A stretch of 11,538 nucleotides of DNA, from positions 1-11,538 of the forward strand of contig JAUWHQ010000204.1 in NCBI GenBank assembly GCA_030605805.1, written 5' to 3'. Made by a program: the position numbers and the translations under genes. The notes under the pieces were generated by a model. The model was given only the letters and a program-made list of their open reading frames with translations, did no database searches and had not been told where the DNA came from. Shown here in pieces: positions 6,200 through 11,538 of this stretch. This DNA is from Methanosarcinales archaeon (lineage in GTDB: Archaea; Halobacteriota; Methanosarcinia; Methanosarcinales; Methanogasteraceae). How positions within the stretch are numbered: position 1 is the first letter of the stretch; every line of letters begins with the position of its first letter.

Positions 6200-6290
6200 G
6201 GGCCCGTAGCTTAGCCAGGTCAGAGCGCTCGGCTCATAATTCTCTAAGTGGGAAACCGAGCGGTCCTGCGTTCGAATCGCAGTGGGCCCA
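6200..6290 (+). tRNA. Intron-containing tRNA with CAT anticodon (probably tRNA-Ile2, alternatively elongator tRNA-Met)
   Basis: The acceptor stem GGGCCCG/TGGGCCC with discriminator A, the anticodon stem CTCGG/CCGAG and the T arm CTGCG-TTCGAAT-CGCAG form a good cloverleaf of 75 nt once 16 nt are removed from the anticodon loop. The intron (about 6239-6254) follows the base after anticodon CAT (6235-6237), the canonical archaeal 37/38 site. It folds as TTCTC/GGGAA with loop TAAGT. The acceptor GGGCCC and the CTCGG-CCGAG stem resemble archaeal isoleucine tRNAs as I remember them, which suggests the AUA-reading tRNA-Ile2 whose C34 is modified to agmatidine. Archaeal elongator tRNA-Met usually begins GCCGGG. 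Automated tools would label it Met. The tRNA nature is near certain; the isotype is less so. Confidence 0.92.
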
Positions 6291-6295
6291 TCTCC

Positions 6296-6318
6296 AAAAA
6301 AACCCGGGGTCTTTTTTT
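6296..6318 (+). terminator. T-tract terminator after the tRNA pair
   Basis: Six bases after the second tRNA, a run of seven A, then CCCGGGG, then TC and seven T form a near-palindrome ending in a T7 tract. T-rich stretches are the main signal for archaeal RNA polymerase termination, and position and strand fit the end of the tRNA transcript. Confidence 0.6.
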
Positions 6319-6355
6319 GTGGTAGCAGGTTCGTGGCAAGCGTTTAGCTACCACA
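6318..6355. repeat. Perfect 9-bp inverted repeat
   Basis: TGTGGTAGC (6318-6326) and GCTACCACA (6347-6355) are exact reverse complements around a 20-nt loop. The left arm starts within the end of the tRNA terminator T-tract. Function is unknown; it could add to termination or be the edge of an old insertion. Confidence 0.6.
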
Positions 6356-6475
6356 CAAAACCAGCTTCTTGTAGGATTTTCGGCAGAACGACACATTCTC
6401 AAAATCAGCGCCAAAAGATCACAAATTTGTTGTGGTCGAATTGATCCCACACAAGCGGTAAAAGCCACCGGATTT

Positions 6476-6546
6476 AACCACAGAGGACACAGAGAGCACA
6501 GAGTTTTTAAATCGATCCTCTGTGTCCCTCTGTGCTCTCTGTGGTT
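6476..6546. repeat. Palindromic cluster of CACAGAG-type words
   Basis: The left half holds three consecutive words, AACCACAGAG, GACACAGAG and AGCACAGAG (6476-6503). After a 14-nt spacer the right half holds their reverse complements, CTCTGTGTC, CTCTGTGCT and CTCTGTGGTT (6518-6546). The outer pair matches perfectly. The two inner words appear in the order of a direct copy rather than a strict mirror, so the two halves pair in more than one register. From memory, similar CACAGAG repeats are scattered through many methanogen and bacterial genomes and are often mistranslated as NHREHRE-type hypothetical proteins. The role is unknown. Confidence 0.8.
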
Positions 6547-6617
6547 GTATTCCCTACCGATGTCGTTTATGTCAATCGCGGTGTTATGCATCCAACTGAC
6601 CATTACAAATCCTGCTA

Positions 6618-8828
6618 TTATTCCGAACCATCTGACCCCTCCGGGCGGTGTGGCACCCTCTTTGGCAGCTTGAATGCAAACGTGCTGCCAGCGCCTGCCT
6701 CGCTCGAAGCCCAGATCATGCCGCCGTGTTTACGGATGATGTTTGCCACAATCGCAAGACCAAGACCCATGCCCTTGCTCTTCTCGACCTGCCAGAACTC
6801 CCCAAAGATCTGCGGCAGATCCTCATGTGCGATGCCGATGCCGGTATCGCTGACGGCAATCCTGACCCAATCGCCGGCATCGACTCCGGTGATCGATATG
6901 CTGCCTCTGTCCGGCGTGAATTTGATCGCATTGTTGAGCAGATTCACGAGAACCTGCTTCAGACGGTCGCAGTCCCCCTCGATGACGATGCGGTCCGGAA
7001 TATCGATGGTGCATGAGATACTCCTCTTCTCGGCGAGCCGCCCCATATCTGCCGCGATATTCCTGATCAGCTCGGATAGGTCCAGTTCGGCGATGTTCAG
7101 CTCCAGCCTGCCTGCCTGTATTAATGATACGTCGAGTATGTTGTTGATCAACCGTGCCAGCCGATCGCTGTTTGAGAGGACCTTTGAAAGAGCGTCTTTT
7201 TGCTTGACGTTCAGTTCTCCGAGCATTCCGTCAGCCACGAACTCGGTGAATCCCATAATCGATGTGAGCGGGGTTCGCAGTTCATGGGATGCGATGTTTA
7301 TAAAGTTCGTCTTGAGTTCATCGAGTTTCTTCAGTTTTGCATTTGCTCTTCGCAGTTCTTCGGTCACGTTCTTCATCCGGGTGACATTACGCAGCACCTC
7401 GACATAGCCGATGATCGTCCCGTCAGCACCGCGCAGCGGCGCACCGCAGGTCATGATTGGAACGCTCCTACCATCCCTGTCGGTGACATCCATCTCCCAG
7501 CATACGCCGGCGCCATGATCGCCGGCAGATTCACGAAGCCGACATCGCGGCTCGCATGCGTCGCTTGGGAATACGTCATAACAGAGCTTTCCGATGATTG
7601 TTTCTTCCGGGACGCCTGTGAGATCCTTGCAAGCATGATTTGCCATGATTATCCTGAAATCGGTATCGGTTACGAACACACAGTCCGGTATGCTCTGGAG
7701 TATGCTCTCAAGCTTGCTTTTCTGGTTTTCAAGATCGAGATTGGCAAGAACTATCTTGCCACGCAGTTTCCTGTGCGTTTCATCAAGCTCAGACGTCATT
7801 TCATTGAACCGTCTGGTCAGCGCTCCGATTTCATCGCCTGTTATCACAGGAACCTGTGTCGAATAATTGCCGGCTGCCACAGCCTCTGCGCCCTCGTGCA
7901 GCCGTTCGATCGGTTTTGTAATCTGCCGGGTGGTGAATATGGAGAACATGCCGATTAACACAATAACACCAATTGTGACTGCGATCGCCCGTTCGATCAG
8001 CACGTTAAGGGAATATAGCACCTCGTCGCGATCCTGTTCGACGATCAGGTACCATTTCTGATCAGGCATCCACACGCGGGAGATGATCACCTCTTTTCCG
8101 TTGCTGGGGTAGATGCCGCAGTAATTCTCACTGGTATTCCTGATAACCGGTATCGTCTTTGCACCATCCGGCAAACCGCTGACAAGATAACCGTTACTAT
8201 CGATCAGAAAAGCCCTCCCCGTCTCTCTAAGCCCCTTGCGGTCGCGTATGGTTGCATGGAGCATGTTGAGGTTGGTCCTGCAGACCACCACGCCGATGGT
8301 TCTGTTGCCAGAGTGCACCGGAGCAGACACCAGCATCGTTGGTACCTGAAGTGTCGGAGAGGTGTATGCACGGGTCATGTGGGCGGCATGTAACCCTTCG
8401 CGATAGTATTCACGCGAGGATCGATTCTCCCCGACGACGTTTTTATTGGTGGATGCAACAATGGTACCACCTCTGTCAAGCACGAATATCTCGTCGAACG
8501 TGGCATATCCCTCCATCGCAAGATCCTCAAACGCCTCGATGGCTTCCTTTGCCTGCTGGTATTCGATGCTCGACGAGTTGGCAGTCTCCAGCACCCCAAG
8601 GTTCCTGACCACCGTTGGCGCGCCCGCGACGACCTCTGCGTTGTCCTGCATGTACACAAACCACGAATCAAGGTAATCGGCTCTTGTGTGCGCCACTGAG
8701 GTCAGATGCACGAAAGCATGATCCTCCATCGATTCGGTGGAAAGGGTGTACGTATAATACCCGATGATGCCAAACGGCACGATCGAGACCGAGAGAAAGA
8801 GGATGATCAACTTGAATTGGAGTCGCAT
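6618..8828 (-). CDS. Membrane sensor histidine kinase, dCache-HAMP-PAS-HisKA-HATPase
   Basis: The 736-residue protein has a first membrane helix at about 5-27, an extracytoplasmic region at about 32-272 with dCache-like features (DRGGTIVAST, then a second GRAFLIDSNGYLVSG), a second helix at 280-299, HAMP at 300-352, and a PAS domain at about 373-482 with four Cys (416, 425, 429, 443). The kinase core follows: H-box ASHELRTPLT with the phospho-accepting His515, N-box VNLLNNAIKF (629-633), Asp661 in DTGIGIA, and G2 box GMGLGLA (686-692). It should sense an external small ligand and phosphorylate a partner response regulator. No receiver domain is fused and no regulator gene is visible. The frame is open to 8942, but ATG 8828 places the helix at the N-terminus and lies 11 nt after the preceding stop. 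It is the last gene of the KaiC-like/membrane cluster. Confidence 0.93.
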   Translation of the reverse strand: MRLQFKLIILFLSVSIVPFGIIGYYTYTLSTESMEDHAFVHLTSVAHTRADYLDSWFVYMQDNAEVVAGAPTVVRNLGVLETANSSSIEYQQAKEAIEAFEDLAMEGYATFDEIFVLDRGGTIVASTNKNVVGENRSSREYYREGLHAAHMTRAYTSPTLQVPTMLVSAPVHSGNRTIGVVVCRTNLNMLHATIRDRKGLRETGRAFLIDSNGYLVSGLPDGAKTIPVIRNTSENYCGIYPSNGKEVIISRVWMPDQKWYLIVEQDRDEVLYSLNVLIERAIAVTIGVIVLIGMFSIFTTRQITKPIERLHEGAEAVAAGNYSTQVPVITGDEIGALTRRFNEMTSELDETHRKLRGKIVLANLDLENQKSKLESILQSIPDCVFVTDTDFRIIMANHACKDLTGVPEETIIGKLCYDVFPSDACEPRCRLRESAGDHGAGVCWEMDVTDRDGRSVPIMTCGAPLRGADGTIIGYVEVLRNVTRMKNVTEELRRANAKLKKLDELKTNFINIASHELRTPLTSIMGFTEFVADGMLGELNVKQKDALSKVLSNSDRLARLINNILDVSLIQAGRLELNIAELDLSELIRNIAADMGRLAEKRSISCTIDIPDRIVIEGDCDRLKQVLVNLLNNAIKFTPDRGSISITGVDAGDWVRIAVSDTGIGIAHEDLPQIFGEFWQVEKSKGMGLGLAIVANIIRKHGGMIWASSEAGAGSTFAFKLPKRVPHRPEGSDGSE

Positions 8829-8839
8829 GGCAGATTGCC

Positions 8840-9148
8840 CTACTTTTGTGCTCTGAAAAGCCAGCCCCAGTACTTGATCGTAGTTACCGTGCCGATGGTC
8901 ATCCCGATCGCGGTCAGCTTCTCTGGCAAGCCGGACGTACAAGCAGATACAGAGGCGATATTACCTGATGCCACACCGAGCAGGTCCAGTTGAATGCTTA
9001 CAAAGAGCAACAGTATGGCAACGTAGTACAATACATAGTATGATCTTAGCTGCAGTGCTTCACCGAGTTTCTCGCTGAACTGCGCGAGCACGTAGAACGT
9101 GAACATAAATGATGCGAGCACCGCTGCCCATAGAATAGTGTCAATCAT
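8840..9148 (-). CDS. Small three-helix membrane protein of unknown function (second of a pair)
   Basis: This 102-residue protein is not recognised. It shows three hydrophobic helices, roughly residues 3-24, 37-60 and 78-98, with a charged FSEKLGEALQLRS loop between the first two, and no signal peptide or known motif. Its ATG overlaps the stop of the preceding gene as ATGA, implying translational coupling, and the histidine kinase gene starts 11 nt after its own stop. Layout and residues around the second helix (RSYYVLYYVAILLLF) resemble those of its neighbour (KTYYKWFLIPAALFI), so the two look like diverged paralogues that may form a heteromeric membrane complex. A membrane partner of the kinase or of the KaiC-like ATPase is an inference from context only. 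Confidence 0.8.
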   Translation of the reverse strand: MIDTILWAAVLASFMFTFYVLAQFSEKLGEALQLRSYYVLYYVAILLLFVSIQLDLLGVASGNIASVSACTSGLPEKLTAIGMTIGTVTTIKYWGWLFRAQK

Positions 9149-9417
9149 TTTTCAACCCTCGTCATGATCTTGTATAGTATAGCGGTAAGTGTTAGCAACG
9201 ATGCCGCTCCGACGAAGCCGATTACGAGTCCATTGTAACCGGGTACGTGCATCCCTACACACAGTATAAATAGTGCTGCCGGTATCAGAAACCATTTATA
9301 ATATGTTTTCTTACCGAAATTCAATTGATATAACCTGCCGATCGCAAACATGAACAGGATTATGACAGATGCAAGAATCAAGGAATATGCACCGAGAACG
9401 ATTCCCATATCTGCCAT
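9145..9417 (-). CDS. Small three-helix membrane protein of unknown function (first of a pair)
   Basis: The 90-residue protein has three hydrophobic segments: about residues 4-27, 40-56 and 60-83. A basic FGKKTYYK loop follows the first helix and the C-terminal tail KIMTRVEK is also basic. The family is not recognised. The start at 9417 is chosen because GGTGAT, a strong Shine-Dalgarno, lies 6 nt upstream and overlaps the TGA stop of the KaiC-like gene. An ATG at 9408 is possible but worse spaced. The gene ends in an ATGA overlap with the next small membrane gene. Tight coupling to both neighbours suggests equal expression with the KaiC-like ATPase and the kinase. Confidence 0.82.
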   Translation of the reverse strand: MADMGIVLGAYSLILASVIILFMFAIGRLYQLNFGKKTYYKWFLIPAALFILCVGMHVPGYNGLVIGFVGAASLLTLTAILYKIMTRVEK

Positions 9418-9424
9418 AATAGTA

Positions 9425-10885
9425 TCACCCGTCACCAAACGCCTTGACAAATGCCTCTGTTCTCGCTAATCTCGGTGCTCCGCTGAATATGTCTTCATAT
9501 CGCTCGAAAGATGTCTCATCGGTTATGACGGTCAGCCCTTCGCTGGCGATCTTGACCTCGTGGATACCTATGTCATGCGCGCTTCCGCGTATCTTGAGCA
9601 CCGATATCGCCCTGCGCAGTTCCGACTCGATCTCCACGTACCTGAGCATGATCACGGCATCCATCATATACGAGGTACCGTTCTCGGTGATCTGTTTCGA
9701 ACCGAGAAGATCTCTGGTCTCATTGACAAAGATCGTGGTGATGTTGTTCGATTTGAGGTATCTGGATGTCTTGCGAACATATTCATCACCATCCTCGTCA
9801 GGCGACATATCGGCAAATCCGTTGATCGAATCGACAATGACCCTCTTCACTCCGAATTCCTCAACACAGTCCAGTATCTGGAGCAGGCTCTCGCCCGAAT
9901 ACACTTCCCCATTGGATGGATACAGGATGCGTAACAGGTCTTTCTCCTCAAGCTCACCAAGATCCCATCCGAATGACGATGCGTTCCTTCGCAGTTGTGC
10001 CGCGCTCTCCTCAAACGAGACGATCAACCCGGGATCCCCATTGCGCGCACCATCAAGGATGAACTGCAGACCTGATGTGGTTTTACCTGTACCACTCGGA
10101 CCTGTGAGCAGCGAGGTTGTCCCGCTGATGAGTCCGCCACCCAGCATCTCATCGAGTCCTGCGATGCCTGTGCTTACACGTTTGCGCGGCGCAACAACCA
10201 CACCCTCAACAAGCGGAGGCGTCGGATATGTGACGATGCCATCATCGGTGATCCGGTACACATGCTTACCGCTTGCATAAGACTGCCCCCGCATCTTCAG
10301 CACATCGAGATACCGCACGCGGCATCCTTTCTTCAATTCGTTTGACAGATGTATGATCGAATCGGCAACATAGCTGATCGGGGTCGTCTGCAGACTTTGC
10401 TCTGTGAACTCACCAGTGACCAGCACAAGTGAATTCCAGCCCTTCATTCCGACGAAAAGGTCAAAATAGAACCGTCTGCGCTCGTTATCAGTCAGTGGTA
10501 GATCCATCGTCGTGATCGGATCGATTGCGATGCGGTCCGGCTGGATCGCCTCGACATTCTCGGTGATGATCTCCACCAGATCGTAAGCCTTGTTCTTCAT
10601 GATCTCGCGACTCAGGTCGAAGTAGATGAGCTTCTCGCTCTCATACATCGATGGGTCATAGAATTTGAATCTGGACATGTATCCGCTGAGCATCGCGATC
10701 GGTTCGGATATCGCTGAGAAATAGAGGCATGTTTCGCCAGCCTTAGCCGCAGCGAACATGGATTGTACTGCAAACGTGGTCTTGCCGGTGCCTGCCGTGC
10801 CAGCAATCAGCACGGTTGACGGGCGTGTGAATCCCCGATCCAGTATCTGATCCAGTCCAGGTATGCCTGTTGGAACTTGTTTCAT
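9425..10885 (-). CDS. Two-domain KaiC-like RecA-superfamily ATPase
   Basis: The 486-residue protein is two tandem KaiC-like domains. Domain 1 has Walker A GTAGTGKTT (29-37) and Walker B IAIDP with Asp122. Domain 2 has GPSGTGKTT (262-270), the catalytic-type pair Glu292-Glu293 (FEES) and Walker B VIVDS with Asp352. Both end in the family's KxRG strand (LKMRG near 200, LKIRG near 434). In domain 1 the paired glutamates are replaced by Ser60-Glu61, suggesting unequal ATPase activity. Cyanobacterial KaiC is a hexameric clock ATPase; archaeal relatives are thought to act in signal transduction, often beside histidine kinases, and no kaiA or kaiB is seen here. The ATG at 10885 opens with the family-typical VPTGIPGLD. 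A GAGG lies 3 nt upstream, so initiation signals are weak. It is the first gene of the four-gene cluster. Confidence 0.93.
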   Translation of the reverse strand: MKQVPTGIPGLDQILDRGFTRPSTVLIAGTAGTGKTTFAVQSMFAAAKAGETCLYFSAISEPIAMLSGYMSRFKFYDPSMYESEKLIYFDLSREIMKNKAYDLVEIITENVEAIQPDRIAIDPITTMDLPLTDNERRRFYFDLFVGMKGWNSLVLVTGEFTEQSLQTTPISYVADSIIHLSNELKKGCRVRYLDVLKMRGQSYASGKHVYRITDDGIVTYPTPPLVEGVVVAPRKRVSTGIAGLDEMLGGGLISGTTSLLTGPSGTGKTTSGLQFILDGARNGDPGLIVSFEESAAQLRRNASSFGWDLGELEEKDLLRILYPSNGEVYSGESLLQILDCVEEFGVKRVIVDSINGFADMSPDEDGDEYVRKTSRYLKSNNITTIFVNETRDLLGSKQITENGTSYMMDAVIMLRYVEIESELRRAISVLKIRGSAHDIGIHEVKIASEGLTVITDETSFERYEDIFSGAPRLARTEAFVKAFGDG

Positions 10886-11207
10886 GGGCCTCGCCGCCAG
10901 TTACGGTTTTTTTGCGCCTGCGATATTGCAGGGTTAGCGGGTTGAAGTTACATCCACCATGTACTTATTCTTAACCAGCAGAACATTTTTTCGGCGGCAA
11001 ATTTTTTTTCTCATGCAGCAAAAAAGTCTGGCACGGCAGAATTATTGCATGGCTGCACCTGTATTATAGCGTCGCCGTCATGTATTAATGTTTCGAGGTT
11101 GGAAACGAGACTCCTTGCACTGCCATGTCGCCGGATGATGTTTATTTGTGCCGCCCCTTCGTGTTTTCGTAAATCTCATCAGTCATCACAGAGGTTGGGC
11201 AGGCGCA
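10886..11207. other. 322-nt intergenic region upstream of the KaiC-like gene
   Basis: No gene is supported. The region should contain the promoter of the four-gene cluster. It has several A/T tracts (T8 near 11003-11010, A6 near 11023-11028), a small hairpin CCTGC-gatatt-GCAGG (10917-10932) in the presumed leader about 30 nt before the ATG, and an ATTAATAC element around 11083-11090 that resembles the boxes before sepF and recJ but is about 200 nt from the start codon. The T-rich stretch may also end the upstream peptidase transcript. No RNA family is recognised. Confidence 0.4.
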
Positions 11208-11538
11208 TCACACCACAAACCGTTTCTCCATCGTGGTGAGGTTCTCACACCCCGATTCTGTGACCACCACCAGATCCTCCAGCCTGATGCCTCCGATCGC
11301 AGGATCGTACAACCCGGGCTCGATCGTTATCACGTTTCCGGCTTTCAGCACCTCGCCTCCGGTGGCAATCGATGGCGCTTCATGGACGTCCAGACCGACC
11401 CCGTGCCCTGTCGAATGAAGGAACAGTTTTCCGTATCCCCGATCATCAAAGAGATCGCAGACCACATCATGGACATCCTCGCCGGATATGCCTGCGCGCA
11501 CCGCCTGAATTGCGGCAGACTGCGCATCCAGCACAGCC
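11208..11538 (-). CDS. C-terminal part of an M24 family metallopeptidase (Xaa-Pro dipeptidase/aminopeptidase type)
   Basis: The frame enters from the right edge and ends at 11208, so only the last 109 or so residues of the pita-bread catalytic domain are present. Visible signatures are HSTGHGVGLDVHEAP with the metal-binding His and the substrate-side His, ITIEPGLYDP with a metal-binding Glu, and GGIRLEDLVVVTE with the last metal-binding Glu. M24 enzymes use two divalent metals to cleave N-terminal residues, in the prolidase branch before proline, in the cytoplasm. The motif spacing fits Xaa-Pro peptidases better than methionine aminopeptidase, but the N-terminal domain that would confirm this is outside the window. 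The GTG at 11534 is internal, not the start. Confidence 0.9.
   Translation of the reverse strand, partial: AVLDAQSAAIQAVRAGISGEDVHDVVCDLFDDRGYGKLFLHSTGHGVGLDVHEAPSIATGGEVLKAGNVITIEPGLYDPAIGGIRLEDLVVVTESGCENLTTMEKRFVV

Larger units (their letters stand above)
6291..6617. other. 327-nt non-coding, repeat-bearing region between the tRNAs and the histidine kinase gene
   Basis: No gene is supported here. The stretch contains the tRNA terminator, a 9-bp hairpin (6318-6355) and a 71-nt palindromic repeat cluster (6476-6546). A minus-strand open frame crosses it from 6603 into the CAT tRNA, but its sequence is made of the repeat words and the antisense of the tRNA, so it is not a real protein. Between 6360 and 6475 nothing is recognisable. 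Confidence 0.6.

Noticed and set aside
6270..6546. Possible integrated element using the CAT tRNA 3' end as attachment site
   Set aside because: I find no repeat of the tRNA 3' sequence elsewhere in the window and no integrase gene; the following genes look like ordinary chromosomal ones.
6244..6603. Minus-strand open frame of 119 codons overlapping the CAT tRNA
   Set aside because: Its sequence is the translation of the CACAGAG repeat (NHREHRGTQR) and of the antisense strand of the tRNA (MGPLRFERRT), a common false gene.
6532..7407. 291-codon plus-strand open frame opposite the histidine kinase
   Set aside because: It is Ser-rich shadow coding opposite the conserved HisKA/HATPase region and starts inside the repeat cluster.
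11090..11106. GTTTC-gaggttg-GAAAC inverted repeat, which resembles a CRISPR repeat end
   Set aside because: It occurs once, with no second copy and no spacer-repeat periodicity; no cas gene is present in the window.

Overview
The window reads as a piece of an archaeal chromosome, most likely from the methanogen / anaerobic methane- or alkane-oxidiser branch of Halobacteriota. This rests on four things: a corrinoid iron-sulfur subunit of acetyl-CoA decarbonylase/synthase (CdhE), archaeal-type housekeeping genes (SepF, beta-CASP nuclease aCPSF2, archaeal RecJ-like DHH protein), a tRNA gene with a 16-nt intron in the anticodon loop, and TATA-like boxes about 26-34 nt upstream of several starts. 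The tail of a c-type multiheme cytochrome at the left edge fits an ANME or related lineage with extracellular electron transfer, but a lineage cannot be fixed from this sequence alone.

Layout. Nearly every protein gene lies on the minus strand. The exceptions are the cytochrome tail (1-302, plus) and the two tRNA genes (6121-6290, plus). Read in the minus direction from the right edge: the C-terminal part of an M24 metallopeptidase (11538-11208); a 322-nt gap; a tight four-gene cluster of a two-domain KaiC-like ATPase, two small three-helix membrane proteins and a dCache-HAMP-PAS histidine kinase (10885-6618); a 327-nt repeat-bearing gap; the divergently placed tRNA pair (Asn and an intron-containing CAT tRNA); aCPSF2; the RecJ-like nuclease; a dUTPase; a 374-nt gap; sepF; and cdhE, whose stop codon lies one base from the stop of the convergent cytochrome gene.

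Working together. The KaiC-like/membrane/kinase cluster looks like one signalling unit: gene spacing is 7 nt, a 4-nt ATGA overlap, and 11 nt, with a Shine-Dalgarno sequence overlapping the kaiC-like stop. The two small membrane proteins resemble each other in layout and have no function I recognise, so this cluster is the best candidate for an undescribed system. The aCPSF2, recJ-like, dut and sepF genes are housekeeping functions in RNA processing, DNA repair/replication, nucleotide sanitation and cell division. cdhE stands apart from any other cdh gene in the window.

Non-coding structure is unusually rich. There is a two-unit hairpin repeat between recJ and dut, a 71-nt palindromic cluster of CACAGAG words after the tRNAs, three TGGTCTG direct repeats just upstream of the recJ TATA-like box, and a C10 run beside a strong TATA box upstream of sepF.
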